A stretch of 64,000 nucleotides of DNA from Psychromonas sp. CD1. Its GTDB lineage: Bacteria; Pseudomonadota; Gammaproteobacteria; Enterobacterales; Psychromonadaceae. Location of the stretch: contig NZ_NDFH01000003.1 in NCBI RefSeq assembly GCF_002239585.1, positions 930,001-994,000 of the forward strand, written 5' to 3'. Below are positions 10,598 to 22,101 of the stretch, in pieces; within the stretch, counting starts at the first letter, position 1, and each line of letters opens with the position of its first letter. The position numbers and the translations under genes were made by a program. The notes beneath the pieces were generated by a model. It made no database searches. It saw only the letters and a program-made list of their open reading frames with translations, and had not been told where the DNA came from.

Positions 10598-10623
10598 ATA
10601 TTGCAGCTTTCAATATTTAGAAA
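10591..10623 (+). terminator. Terminator hairpin at the end of rluA
   Basis: Perfect 13-bp stem TTTCTAAATATTG / CAATATTTAGAAA (10591-10603 with 10611-10623), loop CAGCTTT. The rluA stop codon is inside the left arm. A/T-rich sequence with T6 follows at a short distance. Confidence 0.5.
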
Positions 10624-10763
10624 TAAAATGTTTTTTAAATATGACAGATTCAACGTTGGTTCACATCACACAGCTAAAACGAAATAAAAAAACAAATATA
10701 CTAGTAAAGGATTTTTAACTCCTCATATATAGTATTCATTACACTAACGATCATGGACTTACT

Positions 10764-12305
10764 ATGCAAATAGGTATACCTAAAGAGATCCAAGAAAATG
10801 AAAATCGTGTCGCAGCAACACCTAAAACGGTTGAACTGTTGATAAAACAAGGTTTCTCATTTCTTGTCGAAAACAACGCTGGCGCAAACGCAAGCTTTTC
10901 CGATACGGCTTTTAAAGAAGCCGGCGCCAACATTTCTGCTGATACGGCACAAGTATGGCAATCAGATATCATTTTTAAAGTCAATGCGCCGACTTCATCT
11001 GAAATAGACTTGATTAAAGAGGGTGCCACTCTGGTCAGCTTTATCTGGCCAGCACAAAATCCTGAACTACTTAAACAGCTTGAAGCAAAAAATATAAGTG
11101 TAATTGCGATGGACAGCGTGCCTCGTATCTCGAGAGCACAAGCATTAGATGCTTTAAGTTCAATGGCCAATATCGCAGGTTATCGTGCGGTTATTGAAGC
11201 TGCGAATGAATTTGGACGCTTCTTTACAGGACAAATTACCGCAGCGGGTAAAGTTCCACCAGCAAAAGTAATGATCATAGGCGCTGGTGTTGCAGGCCTT
11301 GCAGCCATTGGAACCGCCGGTAGTTTAGGCGCTATTGTCCGTGCATTTGACACTCGCCCCGAAGTAAAAGAGCAAGTTGAAAGTATGGGTGCTGAATTCT
11401 TAGAGGTTAATTACCAAGAAGAAGAAGAAGTCAGCACATCGGGTTATGCTAAAACAATGAGTAAAGGCTATCAAGATGCACAAGCATTAATGATGGCAGA
11501 ACAAGCTAAAGACGTAGATATTATTATCACGACTGCACTTATCCCTGGAAAACCTGCACCAAAACTAATTTCTAAAGAGATGATTGCATCCATGAAATCA
11601 GGCAGTGTTATTGTCGATTTGGCGGCTCAAGCTGGCGGAAACGCTGCATTTACGGTTAAAGATGAAGTTTTTGTTACCGACAATGGCGTGCGTATTATCG
11701 GCTATACAGATTTACCGAGTCGACTTGCAACACAATCAAGTCAACTTTACTCCAACAATTTAGTTAATTTAATGAAACTACTTTGTAAAAATAAAGATGG
11801 TCTGATTGATCTTGATTTTGAAGATGAAGTTATCCGTGGTGCTACTGTCATTAAAGAAGGTAAGATATCTTGGCCAGCTCCACCTATCAATGTTAGCGCA
11901 ACGCCAGCGCCTAAAGTAGCACCCAAAGTTGCCACCGTTACTCCAGAAAAAAAATCTAATAAATATATTAAACCCCTTGCCGTATTAATTTTCGCATGTT
12001 TATTTGGTTACGTAGCAAGTATTGCTCCAAGTGACTTTTTAGCTCACTTTACCGTATTTATACTTGCCTGCATCATCGGCTACGGTGTGGTTTGGAATGT
12101 TGCACATTCACTACATACTCCACTAATGAGTGTGACGAATGCCATCAGCGGTATTATTGTTATTGGTGCTCTATTACAAGTTGGTAGCGATAACGCTATT
12201 GTTACCGTGTTATCAATTATTGCAACTCTTATTGCAAGCATCAACATTGTGGGTGGTTTTACCGTCACACACCGTATGTTGAAAATGTTCCAAAAGGATA
12301 AATAA
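10764..12305 (+). CDS. pntA: NAD(P) transhydrogenase subunit alpha
   Basis: Membrane-bound proton-translocating transhydrogenase, which couples hydride transfer between NADH and NADP+ to the proton gradient. 513 residues (E. coli 510). The N-terminal NAD(H)-binding domain I begins [20 protein letters not shown] and contains the Rossmann motif [27 protein letters not shown] and [20 protein letters not shown] are family signatures. A linker at about 375-400 leads to four C-terminal transmembrane helices. pntB follows 2 bp downstream with its ribosome binding site (AAGGA) inside the end of pntA, so the two are one operon. Confidence 0.98.
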   Translation: MQIGIPKEIQENENRVAATPKTVELLIKQGFSFLVENNAGANASFSDTAFKEAGANISADTAQVWQSDIIFKVNAPTSSEIDLIKEGATLVSFIWPAQNPELLKQLEAKNISVIAMDSVPRISRAQALDALSSMANIAGYRAVIEAANEFGRFFTGQITAAGKVPPAKVMIIGAGVAGLAAIGTAGSLGAIVRAFDTRPEVKEQVESMGAEFLEVNYQEEEEVSTSGYAKTMSKGYQDAQALMMAEQAKDVDIIITTALIPGKPAPKLISKEMIASMKSGSVIVDLAAQAGGNAAFTVKDEVFVTDNGVRIIGYTDLPSRLATQSSQLYSNNLVNLMKLLCKNKDGLIDLDFEDEVIRGATVIKEGKISWPAPPINVSATPAPKVAPKVATVTPEKKSNKYIKPLAVLIFACLFGYVASIAPSDFLAHFTVFILACIIGYGVVWNVAHSLHTPLMSVTNAISGIIVIGALLQVGSDNAIVTVLSIIATLIASINIVGGFTVTHRMLKMFQKDK

Positions 12306-12307
12306 TC

Positions 12308-13681
12308 ATGTCTCAAGGATTAATCACAGCTATATATATTATTGCAGCTATCCTGTTTATATCTAGCCTTAATGGACTGAGCAGTCAAGAAACAGCAAAA
12401 CGCGGTAACGTCTTCGGTATCATAGGTATGTTCATGGCGGTCGTTGCGACCGTAGCAAGCTCTCAAGTATCAGGACTCGGTTATATCACTATCGCAATGA
12501 TAGTGGGCGCTTTAATTGGCGTTCGCTTAGCGTTAAAAGTCGAAATGACATCGATGCCTGAGCTTATCGCTATATTACATAGCTTTGTAGGTCTAGCTGC
12601 CACGTTTATCGGTTTCAACTCTTACCTTGACCATGGCGTTCTTATCGGTACGGCACAAAGCATACATAACGTTGAAGTTTTCTTAGGGATCTTTATCGGC
12701 GCCGTCACCTTTACAGGCTCTCTTGTTGCTTTTGGTAAATTAAGTGGGCGCGTAAAAAGCACCGCATTATCTCTACCAGGTAAAAACTGGATAAATCTAA
12801 GTGCAATGGCAATTTCAGCTTTTCTTCTTGTGAGCTTTGTCGGAGGTGATTTAGGACTAACGGCATTGATTATTATGGCAGTTATTGCATCACTCTTTGG
12901 TATTCACCTTGTTGCATCTATTGGTGGGGCAGATATGCCCGTTGTTGTCTCTATGCTTAACTCTTATTCGGGTTGGGCAGCGGCTGCAACCGGATTTATG
13001 CTCTCGAATGATCTTCTGATTATTACCGGTGCATTAGTAGGTTCAAGTGGGGCGATACTTTCTTACATTATGTGTAAAGCAATGAATCGCTCATTTGTCA
13101 GTGTTATTTTAGGTGGCTTTGGTAATGAAACGTTTGTCCAAAATACTGATGTCGACCAAGGTACACATATTGAAACAAGCGCAAGCGAAGTTGCAGAGAC
13201 ACTATCTATGGCTAAAAACATAGTGATTGTACCTGGTTATGGTATGGCAGTTGCACAAGCACAATATCCAGTTGCCGAATTAACTAAAATATTGCGCAGT
13301 AAAGGGAAAAATGTGCGTTTTGGCATTCATCCTGTTGCAGGACGCCTTCCTGGTCATATGAATGTATTATTAGCGGAAGCAAAAGTGCCTTATGATATCG
13401 TTTTAGAAATGGACGAAATCAATGATGACTTTGAAAAGACAGACGTAGTATTAGTTATTGGTGCAAATGATACCGTGAATCCTGCGGCGAATGAGCCTGG
13501 GACACCTATCTCTGGAATGCCAGTGCTAAGTGTTTGGAATGCCAGTAAGGTCTTCATCTTTAAACGCTCAATGGGTGTCGGTTATGCCGGTGTACAAAAC
13601 CCTCTCTTCTTTAAAGAAAATTCAGAAATGTTATTAGGTGACGCGAAAGTATCCGTTACCGCTATTTTGAAAAATCTATAA
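12308..13681 (+). CDS. pntB: NAD(P) transhydrogenase subunit beta
   Basis: 457 residues (E. coli 462). The first ~260 residues hold the transmembrane helices of domain II, including the conserved [21 protein letters not shown] segment. The C-terminal domain III binds NADP(H): [33 protein letters not shown] and [12 protein letters not shown] are readable. [11 protein letters not shown] near the end is also invariant in the family. It forms the alpha2beta2 complex with PntA in the inner membrane. A strong terminator follows. Confidence 0.98.
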   Translation: MSQGLITAIYIIAAILFISSLNGLSSQETAKRGNVFGIIGMFMAVVATVASSQVSGLGYITIAMIVGALIGVRLALKVEMTSMPELIAILHSFVGLAATFIGFNSYLDHGVLIGTAQSIHNVEVFLGIFIGAVTFTGSLVAFGKLSGRVKSTALSLPGKNWINLSAMAISAFLLVSFVGGDLGLTALIIMAVIASLFGIHLVASIGGADMPVVVSMLNSYSGWAAAATGFMLSNDLLIITGALVGSSGAILSYIMCKAMNRSFVSVILGGFGNETFVQNTDVDQGTHIETSASEVAETLSMAKNIVIVPGYGMAVAQAQYPVAELTKILRSKGKNVRFGIHPVAGRLPGHMNVLLAEAKVPYDIVLEMDEINDDFEKTDVVLVIGANDTVNPAANEPGTPISGMPVLSVWNASKVFIFKRSMGVGYAGVQNPLFFKENSEMLLGDAKVSVTAILKNL

Positions 13682-13701
13682 TATAAAGAGTACGCTAGCA
13701 T

Positions 13702-13742
13702 AAAAAAATCCACATCGTTAACTTAACGGTGCGGATTTTTTA
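13702..13742 (+). terminator. Intrinsic terminator of pntAB
   Basis: Hairpin with arms AAAAAATCC...CGTTAA and TTAACG...GGATTTTTT (13702-13742), imperfect in the middle, followed by a T-run on the plus strand. It begins 20 bases after the pntB stop. Confidence 0.8.
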
Positions 13743-13976
13743 TATCCAACTTACCGATAAAAATACGTTTATAAAGACACAGATTTATTTTACAACATCA
13801 ATGATTATTATGACAAACTTCAATGTTGTAATAACATGCAATCAATGCAGATAACACAAAAAAACAGTCCTCATGACGCATTTTCACCTATCCAATTATA
13901 GCGAGTTCAACCAACCACATTGCACTTCATCCACATTTACTCTTTTGAATAGCACCAAAACTGCGCATAGATTTTC

Positions 13977-14012
13977 TAATTATATCGCCTATTTTTTAAT
14001 TATATCGCCTAT
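13977..14012. repeat. 20-bp-period tandem duplication
   Basis: TAATTATATCGCCTAT occurs at 13977-13992 and again at 13997-14012, exactly 20 bp apart, with TTTT between the copies. Confidence 0.9.
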
Positions 14013-14269
14013 AAAAATTGTGCAAACGTCCTAGACAAATTAAATACATACAAATAATCAACAGATAAATCCTGATGAAACATTACAAATTTTGGGGGGG
14101 GCTCACATCATTCAAGATACTAAGATAAAGAAATACAGAAGATAAAAAACTAAACACGTTTATAAATTCTCACCACGAACAATCTATAAAATATTGGGAT
14201 GCCAACATACGTTATTCATCACCAACAAAAAATAATATATCGAGTCTAAACACATATTATCACTCATGA

Positions 14270-14304
14270 AAAAGCAGTGCATCAATGAATGTTGCACTGC
14301 TTTT
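14270..14304. terminator. Terminator downstream of gdhB
   Basis: Perfect 12-bp stem AAAAGCAGTGCA / TGCACTGCTTTT (14270-14281 with 14293-14304), loop of 11. It lies 94 bp past the gdhB stop, with four U on either strand. Confidence 0.75.
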
Positions 14305-14397
14305 AGCGTTCTTTATCGCACAAATACTTAGTACTCTATGAGAGACAATAACCGATAACGTTATCTTTACTAAGCATCTCCTCAGGTAAAGATCCTT

Positions 14398-17300
14398 CTA
14401 CGAACTACTTGATAAATCGAGTAATTCACGTAATGCCACTTGGCACATACTAAACTCAGGAATATTAACGGCAAGTAAAGCTTCCGACATACGATACCAA
14501 CGCTTAACCAGATTTTCGTGTTGCTCTTCCCATATTTCAAAAGCTTTTTCAACGCCACCTTTGTGCCCATCTTTTTTCATTTCAAGCAGAACGGTTTGTG
14601 TTAGACGCTTATGTTGCCACTCTAAATCATCTCGCATCGCTTCATGTGCAAGCGCTTGCCAATGTGTTTTAATCGGTAAGCTATGTAATTGTTTTGCCAC
14701 TTCAAATAACTGCAATTTATCCGCAACAAAGAAATATACTTGAGCTGATAAATACGCATCAATGCTTAACTTATCTGCGACAGAAATAACGCTTAATAGT
14801 TCATAGATTTGATCACAACTTGATAATTGATGCGCAAGATCCTTAGGCACGCCACCGTCAGTTAATGATTGCACCAATGAAGCTCGATATGTCATCACAT
14901 TGCCGATTAAAACAGTATCAATTTCACTACCAACCTCTTTCACAGAATCTTGGTATTTGTTGATTAAAAGTCCCGTATCTAAATCATCACGATGATTACG
15001 AATAAGCCAGCGCGTAGCCTGACTTACCATTTCTTTAAGCTCTGAAATTAAATGACACTGTACTGTATAATCAACTTTATTATCCAATGATTCTATTTTT
15101 TCCAAAATACTATCTAAGGAAAAAATATCACGAGCAGCAACCCAAGCCTTACATAGCTCTAAGAAAGAACAACCGGAACTTGACATGATTCGATGTGCAA
15201 ACGTAGCACCCATAATATTGAAGAGATCATTACTCACTTGAGTCGCCACAATTTCATCAATAAGAGGATGTTGATGGATTTCATTTTTATAATTTTTGAC
15301 TAACGACGCCGGAAATATTTTTTCCGCTTCTGTTAATAAATAAGGATCATTTGAAATTTTGGCATGTGCTAACTCTTCCTTCATTTCATTTTTAGCATAA
15401 GAGAGCATGACCGCTATTCCAGGACGCGTTAATCCCTTCTGTAGCTTTTTACGCTCTTTCAACTCATCGTCACTAGGAATACATTCTAATTTACGATTGA
15501 GCTTACCTTTGCCCTCTAAATCACTAATTAAACGACAATATTCCTCAAGATGCGTATACCCACTAAGGAATGCAATACTAATACTTTGCGCTTGACGATA
15601 ATTGTTTTTAAGTACAAGAGAAGAAACTTCACTTGTCATCTTACCTAACCAAACATTACGTTGCTTAACTGTCAAATCACCTTTAGAAACAATCTTATCA
15701 AGCAAGATTTTAACATTCACTTCTAGATCTGAGCAGTTTACACCACCCGCATTATCAATGGCATCAGTAAAACACAATCCACCTTTTAATGAGAACTCTA
15801 TACGCGCACTTTGTGTGAAGCCTAAATTTCCACCTTCACCCACAATAAGACAGCGCAATTCATTACCATTAACCCGTAACAAATCATTCGCTTTGTCACC
15901 TACATTCGCATGGCTTTCCATTTCACCTTTAACATAAGTGCCTATACCCCCATTCCAGAGAAGATCGACTTGCGCTTTTAGTAAGAAATTAATTAATTCA
16001 GTTGGTGTTACTTGTTTTTGATAAATATCAAAACGCTTCGCCATTTCTGGCGTGACCTTAATTGATTTTGCCGTGCGATTATATATACCACCACCCGTTG
16101 AAATCAAATCTTTATTATAATCATTCCATCCTGTTCTTGGCGTTTTAAATAAACGTAAACGCTCGTTGTAACAAGCTTCTAAATCTTTAGGAGCCGGATC
16201 AATAAAGATATGTAAATGGTTAAAGGCGCCTAATAAAGTAATTGATTTCGATCTTATCATGCCATTACCAAATACATCGCCCCCCATATCACCAATACCA
16301 ATAACACTAATCATTTTTTCTTGTACATTAATACCTAACTCACGGAAGTGACGTTGCACACTAATCCATGCACCTCGTGCAGTAATGCCCATTTTTTTAT
16401 GATCAAAGCCATGACTACCACCTGAAGCAAACGCATCATTAAGCCAAAAGTTACGATCAGTTGCCAAAGCATTAGCAATATCAGAAAATGTTGCAGTACC
16501 CTTATCAGCAGCCACTACAAGATACGGATCATCACCGTCATAACGGATCATATCATGCGGTGCTACAATTTCGCCTTTATTCAAATTATCCGTCATATCA
16601 AGTAAAGCACTGACAAACATTTTATAACAATGGATGCCTTCACTCATAAACTCTTCTCGGTTCATCGTTGGGCGTAGTCTTTTAGCAAAAAAACCACCTT
16701 TCGCGCCGACCGGTACAATCACCGAATTTTTAACTTGTTGCGCTTTAACAAGACCCAGCACTTCTGTACGGAAATCTTCACCCCTATCAGACCAACGCAT
16801 TCCTCCTCGCGCGACTTTACCGCCACGTAAATGTACACCTTCAAATCGAGTTGAATATACAAATATTTCATATTTTAAACGTGGTAGAGGTAAATCAGTT
16901 ATCTTATTATGATCAAATTTAAAACTGATATAGTCATGGTTTTTCCCTTCGTTTAACTGGAAGTAATTCGTGCGTAATGTCGCCATGATAAGTTCTACAT
17001 ATTTACGTAAAACACGATCTTCATTTAAATTAGTAACATCATTTAATGATGCAATTATTTCATTTTGACGTTTTTCTTGCTCTTTTAAACTAATAGGATT
17101 CTTAAGATCAAAACGTTTAAGAAAGAGTTGTGAAATATCTTTGACCAGTTCTGTATGCAGTAACAGTGTTTTCGCAATACTATAATGGCTAAAACCAAAA
17201 CAAATTTGTTTTAGATATTTAGCATAAGCACGTAATACACTAACTTCACGCCAACTCATTCCCGCACCTAAAATTAATTTATTAAACGGATCGTTTTCCG

Positions 17301-18123
17301 TTCCACCATACCAAATTGACAAAAATGCATCGGTAAAAATATCATTATAAGCATCCGCATCAAAATCTTCACCATGCTTGTAAATTAAAGTAAAATCATA
17401 TAACCAAAATGATTTTTCTCCAACAGGCATAACTTTATAAGGATATTCTTCTGCGACTTTTAAGCCTAAATTTTCTAAAATCGGGATCAAATCTGATAAT
17501 AATAACGCGCCATTTTGATGAAATAATTTTAATTTAAGATCGCTACTATTCGCTTCAATAGAACGATAAAAACGCAAGGTCATCGAACGATCTTTGCTAT
17601 TATAAAGCGACTCCATACGCTCAATATCTGCCACCGCAATACGCGAACTAAATATATCTTGGTAACCAGTTGGAAAAGCTAATTGATATTTATGGCTTAA
17701 TTTAATACCCTTTTCTTCGCCAAAACGTTCAATTAAGACCTGATGTAAATCATCATCCCAACGTTTAGTTAATTGTTTCATTCGATCTTGCATCAATTGC
17801 TCTTCGAGCACTTTATTTAAGGGCGATTTTAAACGCAACACTAGACGTAAACGCGCCAAACTAGATTCGCTTAAATACGTTTGGTAATCAAGACTATCGA
17901 CATCTAACGAGCGACAAATAAGTTTTTCAAATATAATTCTTACATTTGTATTATAAATATCTCTCGGTACATATATTGTGGCAATAACAAATTGTTTATT
18001 CGCAGCACAGCGCAAAAATAATTTTATCTCCTTACGCTCTTGTGCATGTAAAACCTCAGTCACATTTTTTAATAATGTACTTTCATCACAAAGTAATAAA
18101 TCTTCGACAGGATACGTGCACAA
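14398..18123 (-). CDS. gdhB: NAD-specific glutamate dehydrogenase (large form), lacking its N-terminal part
   Basis: Oxidises glutamate to 2-oxoglutarate and ammonia with NAD+. The large 180-kDa type is normally about 1,600 residues; this frame has 1,241. The catalytic region is intact: RGGMRWSDRGEDFRTEV, KAQQVKNSVIVPVGAKGGF, DDPYLVVAADKGTATFSDIAN, GDMGGDVFGNGM and VGEGGNLGFTQSARIEF. The listed start (18123) is a TTG without a ribosome binding site. Homology continues upstream of it: the codons before it read SHYYKELAQIL, which matches KELAQVL before the conserved FPRDEL-like segment, until a TAA at 18154-18156. Roughly 370-390 family residues (the N-terminal regulatory/ACT-like part) are missing. 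The TAA is the stop of the preceding unknown ORF, in the same frame. It may be a truncated, inactive gene or one translated by reinitiation. Confidence 0.8.
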   Translation of the reverse strand: MCTYPVEDLLLCDESTLLKNVTEVLHAQERKEIKLFLRCAANKQFVIATIYVPRDIYNTNVRIIFEKLICRSLDVDSLDYQTYLSESSLARLRLVLRLKSPLNKVLEEQLMQDRMKQLTKRWDDDLHQVLIERFGEEKGIKLSHKYQLAFPTGYQDIFSSRIAVADIERMESLYNSKDRSMTLRFYRSIEANSSDLKLKLFHQNGALLLSDLIPILENLGLKVAEEYPYKVMPVGEKSFWLYDFTLIYKHGEDFDADAYNDIFTDAFLSIWYGGTENDPFNKLILGAGMSWREVSVLRAYAKYLKQICFGFSHYSIAKTLLLHTELVKDISQLFLKRFDLKNPISLKEQEKRQNEIIASLNDVTNLNEDRVLRKYVELIMATLRTNYFQLNEGKNHDYISFKFDHNKITDLPLPRLKYEIFVYSTRFEGVHLRGGKVARGGMRWSDRGEDFRTEVLGLVKAQQVKNSVIVPVGAKGGFFAKRLRPTMNREEFMSEGIHCYKMFVSALLDMTDNLNKGEIVAPHDMIRYDGDDPYLVVAADKGTATFSDIANALATDRNFWLNDAFASGGSHGFDHKKMGITARGAWISVQRHFRELGINVQEKMISVIGIGDMGGDVFGNGMIRSKSITLLGAFNHLHIFIDPAPKDLEACYNERLRLFKTPRTGWNDYNKDLISTGGGIYNRTAKSIKVTPEMAKRFDIYQKQVTPTELINFLLKAQVDLLWNGGIGTYVKGEMESHANVGDKANDLLRVNGNELRCLIVGEGGNLGFTQSARIEFSLKGGLCFTDAIDNAGGVNCSDLEVNVKILLDKIVSKGDLTVKQRNVWLGKMTSEVSSLVLKNNYRQAQSISIAFLSGYTHLEEYCRLISDLEGKGKLNRKLECIPSDDELKERKKLQKGLTRPGIAVMLSYAKNEMKEELAHAKISNDPYLLTEAEKIFPASLVKNYKNEIHQHPLIDEIVATQVSNDLFNIMGATFAHRIMSSSGCSFLELCKAWVAARDIFSLDSILEKIESLDNKVDYTVQCHLISELKEMVSQATRWLIRNHRDDLDTGLLINKYQDSVKEVGSEIDTVLIGNVMTYRASLVQSLTDGGVPKDLAHQLSSCDQIYELLSVISVADKLSIDAYLSAQVYFFVADKLQLFEVAKQLHSLPIKTHWQALAHEAMRDDLEWQHKRLTQTVLLEMKKDGHKGGVEKAFEIWEEQHENLVKRWYRMSEALLAVNIPEFSMCQVALRELLDLSSSS

Positions 18124-18153
18124 TATTTGTGCTAACTCTTTGTAATAATGGCT

Positions 18154-18725
18154 TTATTTTTTAATGAAAAGGTTCATCACATCCTGATTCTTAACACTTA
18201 AAGTGGCACAAGAGATATTCACTGTCGGATTCTCTTGTAGAATAACACCATCACCGTTTAGAGTTAAAACACAGCCTTTAGCACAATAAAACACATAACG
18301 CTGTATGTTACCCCATAGCTCTAAAGTACCGTTACAATTAGCATAATGGGCTTTTACTAATGATTGAACGTACACCACTTGCTCATGAATGGGTAACAAT
18401 TGTATATCACTATCCAGTTGCATATGTCGCACCGATTCATAAACCGCCAGCATAAAAATAGGTTGGCTCTTTCGTTTAAATTCTGTATCTATAAAAACAT
18501 ATGATTGATAACTATCTCGCTTTTTTTTCTCCGCCAAATGAATTGTTTATTACTGTATCTAAAATCAAACGATCCTACATATAAATTCAGTTGATGATCA
18601 CTAAATACATTTTCAATACGCAGCGCAGCTTTAAATATGTGTGTTTTTGAATATCCCATCATTTGAGCTATATCTTGCAAACTACTGTATACAAGTTTTA
18701 ATTTAAGTTTATATTGCAGATTCAT
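18154..18725 (-). pseudogene. Unknown gene split by a frameshift at an A8 run
   Basis: Two overlapping frames look like one ~190-residue gene. The first begins at ATG 18725 with GGAGG 6 bases upstream (MNLQYKLKLKLVYSSLQDIAQMM...) and continues past YSNKQFI. The second covers RDSYQSYVFIDTEFKRK to NLFIKK and stops at 18154; alone it would need a TTG start. They join at eight A on the minus strand (T8 at 18521-18528): removing one A makes a continuous product. The run could be a mutation, a sequencing error or a slippage site. The N-terminal LQDIAQMMGYSKTHIFKAAL looks weakly like a helix-turn-helix. I do not recognise the family, and it does not resemble the missing gdhB N-terminus. Confidence 0.55.
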
Positions 18726-19229
18726 TTTTAGCCTCCATTTTATTTTAGTCACCGGCCTTTTTATTTAACGCCATAATTCGAATAATAAATGTAATTTCTC
18801 CGATTATATGGCTAACTATTATAGCTCAGCTATTTTATCGTCGACTCCTCGATGGCAAAAGGTGATGTACTTTCATAAAGACTAAGTAATCTGCACTGCT
18901 ATATTACTACCTTGGTCGAGGGTTGCCACTGATCAAATACAATGAAAAATGTATTAATAATTCATTGTTTTTCAACCATTTTTATGTGGTCTCATCTTTT
19001 CACTAATTACAGATAGGTACATGAGGCCCAATATGAGCTAAGACACAGAGAGTAAGTCTGTTTGAAGATTTAAATCAAACAAATTATCTAGATTATTGGC
19101 ATCTCACCTCTAGTTAGGCGGAAAAATTCACTGTACCATTACACTTAGCCGACGCAATACATCTAGCCCAGCCTCACTGTATAATGCGATATCACTCAGA
19201 GTCAGACCTTACGATAAAGGCGATGTTTA
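18726..19229. other. Divergent intergenic region upstream of the rluE-like gene
   Basis: About 500 bp without a supportable ORF. A perfect TATAAT at 19180-19185 lies 44 bp upstream of the rluE-like start, but no good -35 is present at the right distance. GGAGG for the unknown gene lies at the left edge on the minus strand. No RNA gene or repeat recognised. Confidence 0.4.
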
Positions 19230-19850
19230 ATGCCAACTACTAGTTTAACCGAGCTCTCAGAGCCAAACAAAAATCACCAGCACTTCAAAACATTTAAACC
19301 ATATGGTTATTTAAGTCAATTTTTACCAGAATCACGAAAGAAGAAACATCTACTCGGCGAACTATTTAACTTTCCCGATAAAATTATGGCGATTGGACGA
19401 TTAGATCACGATTCCGAAGGCCTATTATTACTCACAACCGATGGTATGATGAGCTACAAAGTCAGAGACAAAGGCATAGAAAAAGAGTACTACGTGCAAG
19501 TTGATGGAGCAATCACACACGAAGCCATGTCACTGCTACAAAATAGTGTTGAGATTGGTATTAATGGAGCTAAATATCGAACCCTGCCTTGTAAAGCGTT
19601 CAAGTTAGATAATGAGCCACAACTCCCCTCTCGTGGTCGTAAAATTCGAGATACTAGACATGGTCCTACTAGCTGGATATCTATCACTCTCTGTGAAGGA
19701 AAAAATCGTCAGATAAGAAAAATGACGGCTGCAGTGGGCTTTGCAACCTTAAGACTGGTAAGAGTTCGGATTGGCGATATCCATATAGACAGCATGATTG
19801 CTGGTGACGTTGTTACGCTACCTAATTTTGACGCTGCGCTTAATCGCTAA
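19230..19850 (+). CDS. rluE: RluE-like 23S rRNA pseudouridine synthase
   Basis: RsuA/RluB/RluE-type pseudouridine synthase of 206 residues without an S4 domain, the architecture of RluE (23S rRNA position 2457 in E. coli). The catalytic Asp is in GRLDHDSEGLLLLTTDG. The preceding FKPYGYLSQF corresponds to the family KPYxVLxQF. SWISITLCEGKNRQIRKM and GFATLRLVRVRIGD are the C-terminal signatures. AAGG lies 10-14 bases before the ATG. It converges on groL with a shared terminator. The RluE assignment rests on length and motif order; the general enzyme class is secure. Confidence 0.82.
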   Translation: MPTTSLTELSEPNKNHQHFKTFKPYGYLSQFLPESRKKKHLLGELFNFPDKIMAIGRLDHDSEGLLLLTTDGMMSYKVRDKGIEKEYYVQVDGAITHEAMSLLQNSVEIGINGAKYRTLPCKAFKLDNEPQLPSRGRKIRDTRHGPTSWISITLCEGKNRQIRKMTAAVGFATLRLVRVRIGDIHIDSMIAGDVVTLPNFDAALNR

Positions 19851-19937
19851 TGCCCAAAACATTAATTCAACCCTTTGTTTAGAAGAACACCGAATCATAT
19901 CTTGGATATAAAGGAATATTTTAGAGAATAAAGTCAA

Positions 19938-19974
19938 TAAAAAAGCCCGTAAGCATTAGGCTTACGGGCTTTAA
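19938..19974 (-). terminator. Terminator of groSL
   Basis: Perfect 13-bp stem AAAGCCCGTAAGC / GCTTACGGGCTTT (19942-19954 with 19960-19972), loop of 5. The minus strand has the stronger U-run, so it mainly serves groL; it can also stop transcripts from the convergent rluE-like gene. Confidence 0.88.
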
Positions 19975-19988
19975 AAGTATTTGGGTAT

Positions 19989-21680
<1,692 letters not shown>

Positions 21681-21684
21681 TTAA

Positions 21685-21975
21685 TTATTCAACAATCGCT
21701 AGAATGTCATTTTCACTTAAAATTAACACTTCTTCGCCATCAATTTTTTCTGTTTTAACTGAATAGCCTTCACTAAAAATAACAATATCGCCGACTTTAA
21801 CATCTAAGGGACGCACATCACCATTTTCTAAAACACGACCATTACCAACTGCAATAACTTCACCTCGAGTTGATTTCTCAGCTGCACTGCCCGTCAAGAC
21901 AATACCACCTGCAGATGTTGTTTCTTGCTCCATACGTTTTAAAATAATTCGATCATGTAAAGGACGAATAGTCAT
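21685..21975 (-). CDS. groS: Co-chaperonin GroES (10 kDa)
   Basis: 96 residues. It begins [18 protein letters not shown]. The mobile loop [22 protein letters not shown] and the [11 protein letters not shown] segment are typical. It caps the GroEL ring. AAGGA lies 6 bases before the start on the minus strand. First gene of the groSL operon, with a sigma-32 promoter about 40-65 bp upstream. Confidence 0.99.
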   Translation of the reverse strand: MTIRPLHDRIILKRMEQETTSAGGIVLTGSAAEKSTRGEVIAVGNGRVLENGDVRPLDVKVGDIVIFSEGYSVKTEKIDGEEVLILSENDILAIVE

Positions 21976-22012
21976 TTTGTTTCCTTAATAAATATGATTT
22001 GAGGTAATAAAC

Positions 22013-22040
22013 ATATGGGGATAGTAATTTGAAGTTCAAG
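22013..22040 (-). promoter_or_regulatory. Sigma-32 heat-shock promoter of groSL
   Basis: On the minus strand CTTGAAC (22040-22034), a 13-base spacer, then CCCCATAT (22020-22013), close to the RpoH consensus. It points at groS. The same element precedes htpG in this window. Confidence 0.88.
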
Positions 22041-22101
22041 AGGATAAAGACTTTTTTTATAAAATATATTAGCAGTGATTATATTATTAGGATGAACGGA
22101 G

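Larger units (their letters stand above)
13743..14397. other. Long intergenic region between pntB and gdhB
   Basis: About 650 bp between two convergent genes with no ORF that I can support. Apart from the flanking terminators it holds a 20-bp tandem duplication (13977-14012) and a run of eight G (14094-14101) that stands out in AT-rich DNA. It could be the remains of a decayed gene, but I recognise no coding signal. Confidence 0.4.

Noticed and set aside
15407..16912. Several plus-strand ORFs opposite gdhB
   Set aside because: Antisense shadows of a conserved coding region; composition follows the gdhB codons.
18489..18752. Separate 87-residue gene
   Set aside because: Its last residues are read past the A8 run into a frame that looks unrelated; it is better taken as the first part of the frameshifted gene ending at 18154.
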